A DNA stretch of 64,000 nucleotides, taken from assembly GCF_900103525.1 (NCBI RefSeq), contig NZ_FNHN01000015.1, positions 1-64,000 on the forward strand, given 5' to 3'. Source of the DNA: Bacillus sp. OK048. Its GTDB lineage: Bacteria > Bacillota > Bacilli > Bacillales > Cytobacillaceae. The notes below the pieces were generated by a model. It was not told the DNA's origin. It saw only the letters and a list, made by a program, of their open reading frames with translations, and searched no databases. The translations under genes and the position numbers were made by a program. Positions 34,822 to 45,011 of this stretch are shown here, piece by piece (within the stretch, counting starts at the first letter, position 1; every line of letters begins with the position of its first letter).

Positions 34822-37800
34822 TTATTCAATTATTTCTAAGTCAGGCAAAATATTTACAATCTTATTTGTTTCCATTGAAACTGCAACTACACGCTTTAAT
34901 AAATCCAAAATATAGCGTTGATTATCCGACCAATCATTTGGATTCTTTTTAATTTGGCTTGCAGTATCTGTTTTTATTTGATATTGGTCAAATAACCATT
35001 CTATAGCAGATTTTCCATTCACTACGTAATTATATGCATCAAGAGGTATACCCGAAAGGGCAACACCATTATTGTAAATAACAATGGACTTATCAGTTAC
35101 TTTGTTGGTTTTACCAAATCGCATTTTAGTAACCTTTAAATCATTTTGACCAGTTATTGTTTCATTCAAAGGATAAGGTTCTACTGATTCATAATTTAAA
35201 TGTAATTCAGCTAAACTTCTTCCAGCGTTACTAAAAGCCCAGAAATCTTTTACAAAAGGTATCCTTGGTAATTCCTTTTTTAAATTTGCTTGATATTTAC
35301 TTTTATATTCCTCTGAATAAAGTATCCCATATACATAGTAAAATATATCTTCTTTTTCAACGTCTTCTCCATACTTTTCTTTAAATTGGTTTAGAGTCAA
35401 ATTTGAAATATTATCTTTTTGTACAAATTTAGTTTGTTTTTCATCTATTTCAAATAACGTATTTGTATTATCTACTTTCTCTAATGTATAAAGAGGGAAA
35501 CACTGACCCTTTTCAATCAAATCGTAACTTGGTATACAATCTAATATTAAAGCAGAAAAATCTTTACTAGAAGAAGCACCAGTAATATAAATAGCTAAAT
35601 TATTGGTTTTTTCTCCAATTGGAAATATTTTCGGAATCTGGCTAGTTCGATGGTTTAAATATTTGTCAAAATAAAGCCATTGTTTACTAAAAGGGCGATA
35701 CATTGATTCAACAATAAAGTTTTGATCAAATTCAAATTCCATCCCTCTACTTAGATAATTCCGTAAACTGCTAGACCAACTAATTTTCGTAGGATCATTA
35801 TCAACAATATCCAATACATTATCTGCACCAGTTCTACTAATTAACTCAACCTGATTATTATAATTATCAATCATGGTTTTCATGTTTTCTTCTAACTTCT
35901 CAAATGAGTAGTTATGTGCCCATGCATCTCTAGATGTTTGGACTCCTGATGAATAATTCACAAAAACGGAATTAATTCCTTTTTTAGTTTTTTCTCCAAT
36001 AGGCATGAAAGTATCAAAATTGGTATCTCTTTGATTTATCCAGTCATTATGTTCATCAGGTGTAATTATTTCCCAATCTATATTGGAGTAAGATCTCTTT
36101 TCAGATATAATGTGTAGTTTGTCTTCCCTTGATAAATAATCACCAATATCATAATAATGGATTTTATTTTCATTTTTTCTATCTGGATTTTTAATAAGCA
36201 TTGTAATTGAAATACCGGCCCTACTTCCTGACCCAAATATTTTACCGCCTTCTTTCCTTGAGGTTTCTCCAGATGTACGTTGATTTCCTCTCAAGTTAAA
36301 ACAATAAACTGAAGTATATTCATCTAAAATGCATTTCCTAAATCCATCCATTGAATTGTTATCTATAAATGCACCATTTGTTACAAAACAAACTATCCCT
36401 TTATCCTTAATTCGATTGGTAGACCACCGTATAGCACGAATATATGCATCATATAGACTGTTCTTATTCTGGGAAGTGGAATATTTTACATAGGATTCTT
36501 TTATCGATCTATCCAATTCAAGATATTTGACGTTTTGATTTGCATCATTTTCACTTTTTTGACCAACAGAATATGGTGGATTTCCTATTATTACTTGTAT
36601 TCCTGTATTATTCTGTTTTACTACTCGGCTGTTATTTTCAGGAAACATCATACTTTCGAATGATTTCGTGCCTTCAGTCATTTGAAATGTATCTGTTAAT
36701 ACAATACCTTCAAATGGAACATAATCCCCGTTTGTTATATCATGAAATGCTTCTTCAATATTAATAGTGGCTATATAATATGCTAATAATACAATCTCAT
36801 TAGCATGAAGTTCCTGAGTATATTTACGTAATAAGTCTTCTGGACGAATTGATCCACTTTGTATTAATCGTACAATAAATGTACCTGTCCCTGTAAAAGG
36901 ATCAAGAATATGGACATTTTTATCACTTAGGCTTGTCCCAAATTCCTTTTTAAGTGCTTCATTAACACTATTAATAATAAAATCTACAACTTCTACTGGT
37001 GTGTAAACAATCCCCAAGCGTTCCGTAGTTTTCTTAAAGGCTGTACCAAAGAATTTATCGTACAATTCTATAATTACTTTCTGTTTTCCAGCTAAATTAT
37101 CTATCTTACTCGCACGAGTTTTTACACTTTCATAGAATTTATCAAGTGACCGGGTTTCCTTTTCAAGATTTTCCTCTTCTAATAAGCTAAGCATTTTCTC
37201 CATTGCTTGTGATACTGGGTTATATTTTACAAAACTGTACTCCTCAAACAAAGCTTTAAAGACAGGTTTAGTGATAAGGTGCTGCGATAACATTTCAATC
37301 GCTTCATCCGCTTCAATGGAATTGTTTAAGTTATTCCGCAAATCGGAAAGAAATTGTTGAAAAGCTTGATATGGTTCACTTTTTTTATCACGAAGCATTA
37401 ACTTAATGCGATCAAAATGTCTCCTTGCAATTTCAGCAACATCATTTGACCAGTTTTCCCAATATCTTTTATCTCCAACTTTATCAACAATTTGTCCATA
37501 AATAGCGTCTTGCAATTCTTCCAAATCAGGAAACGTCATGAATATTTGTTCGGATTTCTTTGTGATTTCTCCTGATTTTGTTGTGTTAACTGAATCGTTT
37601 TCGTTTCCATCTGTATCATTTTTTTCACCGGTATGACCGATTATTTCAACATTTGCAGGTTTGTTCATGTTCAATTCCATTTGATTAATCATAGCGTTAA
37701 AACGTTCATCATGGGAACGTAACGCTTGAAGCACTTGCCACACAACTTTGTATTCTTTGTTGTTATTAAGTTCTGTTTCGATGTCGTCACTCTTGTTAAT

Positions 37801-39591
37801 CGTGATAGGTAAAATAATATACCCATATTCTTTTTCATCCGCTTTACGCATAACTCGACCTACAGCTTGTATAACATCAATTACTGAGTTACGAGGGTTA
37901 AAGAAAATAACAGAATCTAAATCAGGTACATCTACGCCTTCTGTTAGACAACGAGCATTAGATAAAATACGACAAACGTTATCATCATCTGTTTCTTCTT
38001 TTAACCAGTCTAATTTTCTATTCCGTTCTAGTGTGTTCATTGTTCCATCTACATGCTGAATCTCTACTTTTGCACCTGTACTTATGTCACTATTATATGC
38101 ATACGTATCGACAACATCTTGGAAGTTTTGTGTAATTTGTTTAGAGGTTTCAATGGTAGACGTAAATGCCACAGCACGTTTCATAGGTTTTCCTACAACT
38201 TCATCCGAATGACTTTTACGTTTGGATAGTCCGTTCCATGTACCAACGATGCGGGCAAAGTCTTTACTATTAAGTGTGTTAGACTCGCTTTTTATTTCAT
38301 TAGCAAGAGCGATATCGACATAGTTTTGGTCCGTTACTAAAACCATTACTTTGTAGTCAGTCAATAATCCGCGTTCCACGGCTTCTCCAAACCCTAGATT
38401 ATGAAATTCTTCTCCAAATAACGATACATCATCCATTGATGATAGTAACGCTTCCTTCTCATCAGCCTTATTCTTGGTCTTTTCTCCAAATACTTTAGGT
38501 GTTGCAGTCTGGTATAATCGTTTATTAGCTTTAATATATTCATTGTCATGAACACGTACAAAATGACTTTCTTGTCCCTCGCTTAGTGTCACCCCTGTTG
38601 TGCGGTGAGCTTCGTCTGAAATGATTAAATCAAATTCTGGGAAACCTTTTTGCTGTGCTTCATGAAGTACTTCAATAGACTGATACGTAGAGAAAACAAC
38701 TGTCATTTTACTTGTGTTTGAAAGTGATTTAAAATTCTCTACTATCTTTTCAGAATCAGTTGTAGCTGGAAAGCCCAAATCAATTGCTGTAATATCTTCA
38801 GAAGTCCGTGACACCTTTCTGTCTGAACAAACTGCAAATGAATGAAAAGGCGTAGTCGTCTGGTTATTCCATTCTCTTAATGTTTGTGATAATAACGAAA
38901 TGGAAGGCACAAGATATAAAATTATACTATTCCCTTGCTTATGAGTTACAACACTCTCTGCAATTTTTAAAGAAGTAAATGTTTTACCTGTACCACAAGC
39001 CATAATGAGTTTCCCACGGTCAGCATTTGCTAAGCCCTCTAAAACATGGTCGTGTGCTTCTTGTTGATGTGGTAGTAATGTATGTCTTTTCTTTAATCCC
39101 ATGCTATCTATTTTATCAATCATGAAAGTAGACCAATCAATCGCCGATTTATCTAAATCATGTAATCGAATACGAGCAACAGGCTTCGATTGGTTTTCTA
39201 GTGATAATTCTGCATTGTTACTCCACTTATCAGTTGAAGATACAATGATCCGGTTTTCGTAGATTTTCTTTCCCGATTCGGTGAAAAAAGAATCAATATC
39301 TTTTTTCTGAATCGAATAGTTTTCATCATAAAACTTACATTGAATAGCACAGTAATTTCCTGAAATTCGTTCTTTTGCAACCAGGTCAATTCCAGTATCA
39401 TGCTTCCCACCGTTTAATGGGAATTCATTCCAAGTCCATACAGTTTCAAACATATCTGCATAGATTGGATCTGTTTCAAAGTATTTTTTCATCAATAATT
39501 CAAATCGTGTACCTTTATCTGATTCTGATGTTGAGATTGATCGTAAATATTCAAGAACATCTTTAAATGATTTAATTGCAACTTTTGGCAT
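34822..39591 (-). CDS. Type ISP restriction-modification enzyme (LlaGI/LlaBIII type)
   Basis: A single chain of 1589 residues with everything a Type I-like system needs. Mrr-type nuclease at the N-terminus (GIDLVAKERISGNY, then AIQCKFY, D...QxK, about 67-87). SF2 helicase: Walker A MACGTGKTF near 199, DEAH near 327, motif VI QAVGRVMRK near 585. N6-adenine methyltransferase: motif I LDPFTGTGTFIVRL near 895, motif IV IIGNPPYSVGQ near 1010. The C-terminal 450 residues are the target-recognition region. Enzymes of this type methylate one strand and cut DNA after head-on translocation. AAGGAG precedes the ATG. Monocistronic. Confidence 0.93.
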   Translation of the reverse strand: MPKVAIKSFKDVLEYLRSISTSESDKGTRFELLMKKYFETDPIYADMFETVWTWNEFPLNGGKHDTGIDLVAKERISGNYCAIQCKFYDENYSIQKKDIDSFFTESGKKIYENRIIVSSTDKWSNNAELSLENQSKPVARIRLHDLDKSAIDWSTFMIDKIDSMGLKKRHTLLPHQQEAHDHVLEGLANADRGKLIMACGTGKTFTSLKIAESVVTHKQGNSIILYLVPSISLLSQTLREWNNQTTTPFHSFAVCSDRKVSRTSEDITAIDLGFPATTDSEKIVENFKSLSNTSKMTVVFSTYQSIEVLHEAQQKGFPEFDLIISDEAHRTTGVTLSEGQESHFVRVHDNEYIKANKRLYQTATPKVFGEKTKNKADEKEALLSSMDDVSLFGEEFHNLGFGEAVERGLLTDYKVMVLVTDQNYVDIALANEIKSESNTLNSKDFARIVGTWNGLSKRKSHSDEVVGKPMKRAVAFTSTIETSKQITQNFQDVVDTYAYNSDISTGAKVEIQHVDGTMNTLERNRKLDWLKEETDDDNVCRILSNARCLTEGVDVPDLDSVIFFNPRNSVIDVIQAVGRVMRKADEKEYGYIILPITINKSDDIETELNNNKEYKVVWQVLQALRSHDERFNAMINQMELNMNKPANVEIIGHTGEKNDTDGNENDSVNTTKSGEITKKSEQIFMTFPDLEELQDAIYGQIVDKVGDKRYWENWSNDVAEIARRHFDRIKLMLRDKKSEPYQAFQQFLSDLRNNLNNSIEADEAIEMLSQHLITKPVFKALFEEYSFVKYNPVSQAMEKMLSLLEEENLEKETRSLDKFYESVKTRASKIDNLAGKQKVIIELYDKFFGTAFKKTTERLGIVYTPVEVVDFIINSVNEALKKEFGTSLSDKNVHILDPFTGTGTFIVRLIQSGSIRPEDLLRKYTQELHANEIVLLAYYIATINIEEAFHDITNGDYVPFEGIVLTDTFQMTEGTKSFESMMFPENNSRVVKQNNTGIQVIIGNPPYSVGQKSENDANQNVKYLELDRSIKESYVKYSTSQNKNSLYDAYIRAIRWSTNRIKDKGIVCFVTNGAFIDNNSMDGFRKCILDEYTSVYCFNLRGNQRTSGETSRKEGGKIFGSGSRAGISITMLIKNPDRKNENKIHYYDIGDYLSREDKLHIISEKRSYSNIDWEIITPDEHNDWINQRDTNFDTFMPIGEKTKKGINSVFVNYSSGVQTSRDAWAHNYSFEKLEENMKTMIDNYNNQVELISRTGADNVLDIVDNDPTKISWSSSLRNYLSRGMEFEFDQNFIVESMYRPFSKQWLYFDKYLNHRTSQIPKIFPIGEKTNNLAIYITGASSSKDFSALILDCIPSYDLIEKGQCFPLYTLEKVDNTNTLFEIDEKQTKFVQKDNISNLTLNQFKEKYGEDVEKEDIFYYVYGILYSEEYKSKYQANLKKELPRIPFVKDFWAFSNAGRSLAELHLNYESVEPYPLNETITGQNDLKVTKMRFGKTNKVTDKSIVIYNNGVALSGIPLDAYNYVVNGKSAIEWLFDQYQIKTDTASQIKKNPNDWSDNQRYILDLLKRVVAVSMETNKIVNILPDLEIIE

Positions 39592-39759
39592 GAAATAATC
39601 TCCTTACCTTATATTCAACATTATTTCCATCTCCATAATACCATAATAAAGTAATATTGTTTTTACAAAAACATACAAAAATCAGCTTGTTTTGCAAGTT
39701 TTTATCAGTATAAAAACAAAAAAAAGACACAGCTGCAAGTGGGCTGTATCTTTCGGTTG

Positions 39760-40778
39760 TTATTTTTTTATAGAACTATGTTCCTTCCACTTTCTTTTGT
39801 TTTCATCTTGTTGTTCTCTTAGTTTTTTTAGTTTATTTTTAATTATTTGTTTCGCTACGAATAACTCCTGGGATTCCTCCAATAATCTATCTTCTGTATT
39901 CATATTTTCAGGCTGAATATCTATTTTTGTTCTTGGCATTAATCCATATTTCAAGTAGTTCTCGGGTTCTATCAAAGAGGATATGTGTAGTCCCCCCTGT
40001 CCATCAAAAGCGTTATATCCTTTATCATAAAGTGCATCATGGTTAGAGCAAAGCAGTATCCCATTATACGGATTTAACCGTTCTTCGTTCGTACTATACT
40101 TCCACGGCTTTGAGTGGCTCGCTCGAAGTAATCCAAGTAGGTCATACTACAAAGTGCGCATTTAGAATTCCACAATGGCATAAGTGCCTTGCGAAATTTC
40201 TGTTGACCTATACGAACCTTAGTTTTCATTTCTGATTCTGTTTCAGCAATAACAGGTATTAAGGTATTTCGTTCAATTCTTCTAACATTATCGATCGATA
40301 GTTCAAGTTGTTCTTGGTTTACTTGATAGATATTTAACTCACTAATCAGTTCAAGCAGTTTTATCGCGAGTTCCTCATTACAAAGGTATAAATAGCCTTG
40401 GTTCCCATCCCCGTTTTGTTGGAATGGGGAATATTTTATTGGAAGAAGAGAAAGTATTTCACTTAGATTCGCTTTCAAATATAAAGCTACGTCTAACTCA
40501 TGGTAATCCAATTTCACAATATAGCCCTCATCATTCCAATTGCTATGATTTTGCAAAATGGAAGGTTTAGGCGCCGTTTTATAATCTTCCGTTGCAATAC
40601 TTATGGCAACAATAAACTCTTTTACATAATGAAAAATTCGGTCTCCTTTTTGCACCTCTTTCATACGGTGCCAAGAGTGTGGAACATTCCCACCTTTATC
40701 TTGTTGCGGTGACCAAATGATTCCTAATTCTTTTTCCTCGTGATACGTGTGACCTTGCATGACAATGTAGTTATTCAT
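39760..40778 (-). pseudogene. HNH_2 endonuclease paralogue with one frameshift
   Basis: The ATG at 40778 (GGAGGAG upstream) starts MNNYIVMQGHTYHEE, homologous to the start of the HNH_2 protein at 29024 (shared WAPQ/WSPQ, then NTGYLF/NQGYLY). The frame breaks near 40131, where one T is missing relative to LDLLRASHSKPW, and resumes as NPYNGILLCSNHDALYDKGY to the stop at 39760. The HNH active site spans the break, so the gene as sequenced is dead; restoring one base gives about 340 residues, longer than the paralogue by a charged C-terminal helix. Confidence 0.8.
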
Positions 40779-41261
40779 TTCTCCTCCTTTAGTCAGTACC
40801 ATTCTTATGTTAATGAAAGTTCTAAACTTTAATAAATAACAAGCCACTTTGTTCATTTACCCAATTATATCACTAATAATTTCATTCTTCATACTAGCCA
40901 ACAGTCCGAAATTTAAGATACTTCCATGATAAAGACCAAAAACATGCTAGGTACCAACCGAAAAATGGATGGTGCTTGGCACAAGAAAAAGCCGTAGCAA
41001 TGGATATATTCCCAGATTTGAACTGTTACTTTTTTGTTTTAAACCCTTGTTACATTTCTATGAAATCCCCTGCTTTCTTCCTTGAGGCATGCAGCCCCCC
41101 CTAAAATAATTAATAATTATAGAGACGAATCCTTTCTTTGCTTACATGATTATGTCTCATCTTATTACTGTTACTTTCTATTAATTTATGGTATACAAAA
41201 AGAAGGAATATTTATAATATTTATTATATAGTGATAAATCTTCAATTGGGGGAAACCATTT
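40779..41261. other. gene-free region before mcrB
   Basis: No gene seen. It contains one copy of a 16-base dispersed repeat (40963-40978) and the AT-rich promoter region of mcrB. Confidence 0.5.
40950..40981. repeat. dispersed repeat copy A (imperfect hairpin)
   Basis: GGTACCAACC and GGTGCTTGGC arms around AAAATGGAT. The 16 bases at 40963-40978 occur in inverse orientation at 52037-52052. The pair flanks the McrBC-to-split-nuclease block. Confidence 0.5.
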
Positions 41262-42977
41262 ATGGCAAAAAAAAAGAAAGATATACCTAAAGATAGTGAA
41301 GAGCAATTAGAAAATAAAACGGTACTTCAAATTAACAATTTAATTGCTGGGAATGTCAAAGAAAGTACCCAAGTAATGAATGGTTCAAAGGATTACACCT
41401 TTGAAGAAATTTCCAAGTGTAATAACTTAAAAGAGAAATTTGATTTTTATTTTAATAAATATACGGAACATAAAGATAAAGAATATTCTGGAGCAATATA
41501 TAATATTTTAAAGGGTGACCTAGATAAATTTAAATTGAATAATCATAAATCTGTTTTTGCTAAGCAGGGACATCCACCACTTCCGTTTTACTTTATTTTC
41601 AAACTTAACAGTCATAAAAATATATTATCTAAAGATATATACATAGGCTTTTTTCCTATTCGTAGACCGGATGACCTTAGTGAGGATAGTAATTTTTTTG
41701 CGGGGTTGTTTTTTGGTAGCGATCAAAAGTCTTCAAATCAGAAGAATATTGCCACAGATATTCTTAAACAAGCTACAATGTCAGCAATCATTAAAAATCA
41801 AAGCCCACTTGAAAAAAAATTCAAAAAAATTATTGGATATATCAATAAAAACTTTAATTCATCTCAGGATATAAACATGTTTCTTTTCCCTGAGTTCGAT
41901 TTAAATAAACATCCAGACTCAGAAAAGCACAACAACAAATATTTCTTAAATAGTCCTTTTTTAATCCCTCTTTCCTATGAAAAAATGAGTAAAATAGAAT
42001 CAAACTTTGAGAAAATCATCAAAGATACGATAGATCTACTGCATACATTATTAATTTTAATCTATAAAGAAATCGGTTGTGATTTTGAATTACTTGTTGA
42101 TGTTATTGATACACTACGAGATAACCGACAAGTTATTTTAACTGGTCCTCCAGGATCTGGTAAAACATATCTAGCGCAGAAGGTAGTTAAGTTTTCAAAA
42201 GATATTGGTGCTCATAAAACAGTTCAGTTTCATCCTAGTTTCGGATACGAGGAATTCATATATGGTATCAAGCCTGACATGGCTATGAAACCAACTACTT
42301 CAAAAGGAGGAAGACACGTAAATAAAAAGAATAATATTAGTTTTAGAGTTACACCTGGTATATTAACCGAATTTATTGAAGAAATTCTTAGCCCAAAAAA
42401 TAAGGATGAAAATAAGAATTACATAATGATCATAGATGAGATTAATCGAGCAAACCTTCCAACTATTTTTGGAGAGCTTTATTATTTACTGGAATACCGT
42501 GGAGAGTCTATTAATACGCAATATAGACCTAATTATTCTATTCCCAAAAATTTATTCTTTATTGGAACTATGAATCCACTTGATAAATCTACAGTTGAAA
42601 TAGACTTTGCATTGAGAAGAAGGTTTGACTTTATCGAATGCAAACCGTCAAAGGAACAATTAGAAACCTACTTGATTATTAACGAACTTCGTACTGATTC
42701 TAAATTGGACATAAATTTACTTGATGATTTAAATGGAATTATAGCCAATGAGCAAGGAGAGGAGATAGGAATTGGACATAGCTTTTTTATGAAACCTGAA
42801 TATCACAAGGGTCCAGATTCTAAATTTTTACTACAAAGACTAATCAAAAACCAAATTAGACCCCTATTGAAGGAATATGTGTCTCGATTTGGGATTGATT
42901 TTAGCAAAGTAATCAATAATATCGACAAAGATGATTTACTAATTTATGGAAAAAATAAAAGTGATAACAATGAATGA
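41262..42977 (+). CDS. mcrB: McrB-type AAA+ GTPase of a Type IV restriction system
   Basis: 571 residues. The AAA+ motor is clear: Walker A LTGPPGSGKTYLA near 296, Walker B MIIDEINRANLPTIFGELYY near 389, and the McrB sensor stretch IGTMNPLDKSTVEIDFALRR near 435-450. The N-terminal 280 residues should recognise modified DNA but match no DNA-binding domain I know. McrB loads onto 5-methylcytosine or other modified sites and drives the McrC nuclease by GTP hydrolysis. GGGGG lies upstream of the ATG. mcrC overlaps its end. Confidence 0.9.
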   Translation: MAKKKKDIPKDSEEQLENKTVLQINNLIAGNVKESTQVMNGSKDYTFEEISKCNNLKEKFDFYFNKYTEHKDKEYSGAIYNILKGDLDKFKLNNHKSVFAKQGHPPLPFYFIFKLNSHKNILSKDIYIGFFPIRRPDDLSEDSNFFAGLFFGSDQKSSNQKNIATDILKQATMSAIIKNQSPLEKKFKKIIGYINKNFNSSQDINMFLFPEFDLNKHPDSEKHNNKYFLNSPFLIPLSYEKMSKIESNFEKIIKDTIDLLHTLLILIYKEIGCDFELLVDVIDTLRDNRQVILTGPPGSGKTYLAQKVVKFSKDIGAHKTVQFHPSFGYEEFIYGIKPDMAMKPTTSKGGRHVNKKNNISFRVTPGILTEFIEEILSPKNKDENKNYIMIIDEINRANLPTIFGELYYLLEYRGESINTQYRPNYSIPKNLFFIGTMNPLDKSTVEIDFALRRRFDFIECKPSKEQLETYLIINELRTDSKLDINLLDDLNGIIANEQGEEIGIGHSFFMKPEYHKGPDSKFLLQRLIKNQIRPLLKEYVSRFGIDFSKVINNIDKDDLLIYGKNKSDNNE

Positions 42978-44301
42978 TCTATTCTTAATAGAAAATAAGT
43001 TTGGTGAATTATCACTTTCTGATGATGAAATAAGACATATTCAACAAATTAACTATTATTTGGGTTCTAATAAACAGATTATTAATTCTACCAATTTCTT
43101 TAGTAAAAATAAATTTAATACTGATACTTCAAACTTTATCATAATAAAAAATATTAGGAGACATGATGGCACTCCTTATATAGAACTTAAAACTGAAAAT
43201 AAAGTTGGAATATTACACACTGGTGAACAACCCATCTCCATTCGCCCTAAAATAAATGAAACACATTTTATGTTTATTATTGATCGATCATTACAAATTC
43301 GTCTGAGAAGTAAAAATGAAAAGGTACAATATACTGACCATAATCAAAATAGCCTTCTCCTGAATTATTTAATAAAAGTATATTTAAATTCCGTAAATGA
43401 ATATATCAGGTCATGGGGCATTCATACAAAATATGAGAAAGTTTATAAAAAAAGTCATTTTCTTAAGGGAAAGATTAATTATGTAGATACCTATTTAGAT
43501 ATACTAGGAGGTCAAACAAAATTTAATGTAAGTTTTTTTGAATTAACCGGTAATACTCCCGTAAACAGATTAATAAGGCAAGTCCTTTTCAAACTTAGGA
43601 AATCAGAGTTTGTGCAAACAGCTATCCAGAAATTGTTTACAACCAGAATATTGCAGCATTTTAATGATGTTGATGATAAGTTAGAGATTTCCGATTTTTC
43701 GGAAGCAACAACACTTGCAAGAAAGTCAAATAACATACTATTAAAAAATATTATTGATATATCGATTATTATCCTAAAACATACATATTTTTATCCTCAT
43801 CATTCTGGAAATAATACGTTTGTATCTTTCTTGATTGATAGTCCTATCCTAATCGAAGACGGGCTAAGAGAAATGATTAAGGAATCCTTTAAAACTACAA
43901 AAACCCTAAAAGTTTCAAAATCAACAAAACAAATAAATGCCATAATAGATGACAAAATAGATACTAAAGCAAGCAAAAATGCGACCCCTGATATTTTAAT
44001 TGAGTACAAGAATAAAAAATTTGTCCTTGATGTTAAATATAAATTATATGACATCAATACCAATCAAATAGTAGCCGAATCTGATTTGTATCAGCTTTCT
44101 GCGTATATTGATATCTTTCATGCCGAACTAGGGATTATTATTGCATTTAGTAAAACAACCATTGATAAAGAAATTAAATTTACCATTGGAAAAAAAACTA
44201 TCTATCTACTATTTTGGTCCCTAGCGGAAAAGGACCCGAAAAAAGCCAAAAAGCTAGTAATTAAGGAAATAGATAATCTGATAAAAAATAAACTAATGTA
44301 A
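42946..44301 (+). CDS. mcrC: McrC nuclease subunit
   Basis: About 451 residues. Nuclease core at the C-terminus: TPDILIEYKNKKFVLDVKYK (about 347-366), the PD-(D/E)XK triad of McrC. The middle (LLNYLIKVYLNSVNEYIRSW, HFLKGKINY) is the McrB-docking region. The frame opens at ATG 42946 without a ribosome binding site; ATG 42970, which overlaps the mcrB stop, may be the true coupled start. Acts as a complex with McrB to cut modified DNA between two sites. Confidence 0.88.
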   Translation: MEKIKVITMNDLFLIENKFGELSLSDDEIRHIQQINYYLGSNKQIINSTNFFSKNKFNTDTSNFIIIKNIRRHDGTPYIELKTENKVGILHTGEQPISIRPKINETHFMFIIDRSLQIRLRSKNEKVQYTDHNQNSLLLNYLIKVYLNSVNEYIRSWGIHTKYEKVYKKSHFLKGKINYVDTYLDILGGQTKFNVSFFELTGNTPVNRLIRQVLFKLRKSEFVQTAIQKLFTTRILQHFNDVDDKLEISDFSEATTLARKSNNILLKNIIDISIIILKHTYFYPHHSGNNTFVSFLIDSPILIEDGLREMIKESFKTTKTLKVSKSTKQINAIIDDKIDTKASKNATPDILIEYKNKKFVLDVKYKLYDINTNQIVAESDLYQLSAYIDIFHAELGIIIAFSKTTIDKEIKFTIGKKTIYLLFWSLAEKDPKKAKKLVIKEIDNLIKNKLM

Positions 44302-44320
44302 AACCGGTTTCTCAAGATAG

Positions 44321-44348
44321 GAAGTGGCAGGAGGTATCCTGCCACTTC
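44321..44348. terminator. 12-bp perfect hairpin after mcrC
   Basis: GAAGTGGCAGGA pairs with TCCTGCCACTTC across GGTA, 20 bases after the mcrC stop. There is no T-run, so it may terminate poorly or act as an mRNA 3' barrier for the two converging operons. Confidence 0.6.
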
Positions 44349-44411
44349 TAGACTGTAAGCATTTCTTAAAAAACACTCCAATTTTTCAACTGACGATATT
44401 GAACTAGGAAT

Positions 44412-44996
44412 TTATCTTAACTGATCAACAACTAATTTATCATTAATATCTTGACTAATAATAAAATGGGAATAATCAATATTTACAAGCTCGTCATTAA
44501 TATTTTCTCTAATTTCATGAACCAATCTTGTATTTAGTGCTTCTTCAATTGATATTGTCTCACTATTATAGAATTTATTCTCTATATCAAAATTCACTAA
44601 ATCATTGCGAATTTTGAAGATTCGCATGATTGTTTCATCAAAAGCCATGAATCGATTACAATCTTCCACCAATTCATCCACATCTCTATTTTCAGATGAC
44701 CATTGATTAAAACCTATATGAAAACTAGATGTACTAGCAGCATATCTTTTATTTCCTGCATAATAAATTGGCAATGCAGATGCTGAAATAGAGCTAGAAT
44801 TATAGGTCACAAGTTCAATGTTATGTGAAATAGCATTAAGTTTATTAAAGGCCAGAATACCTGCAAAACAGTTGCCTATTATACTACTAATTCTAAGAAC
44901 GATCTTAGTGGAAGGATTTTTATTTATTATTTCAAAAAGTTTATAAATAGAATTTAATTCACAATTTGCATTGAAATCAATAAAAAGATCTTTCAT
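44412..44996 (-). CDS. ClpP-like serine protease paralogue 2
   Basis: 194 residues with a ClpP/SppA-like fold pattern: ISSIIGNCFAGILAFNKL corresponds to the G-rich turn of ClpP, SISASALPIYYAG (Ser about 71) to the nucleophile strand, and SSFHIGFNQW (His about 93) to the catalytic His strand. The acidic residue of the triad is not evident. It starts 15 bases after its paralogue, the last gene of a reverse-strand run with XseAB. Possible roles: a heteromeric peptidase with paralogue 1, or a non-catalytic regulatory subunit. Confidence 0.7.
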   Translation of the reverse strand: MKDLFIDFNANCELNSIYKLFEIINKNPSTKIVLRISSIIGNCFAGILAFNKLNAISHNIELVTYNSSSISASALPIYYAGNKRYAASTSSFHIGFNQWSSENRDVDELVEDCNRFMAFDETIMRIFKIRNDLVNFDIENKFYNSETISIEEALNTRLVHEIRENINDELVNIDYSHFIISQDINDKLVVDQLR

Positions 44997-45011
44997 TTTG
45001 TATCCTCCAGA

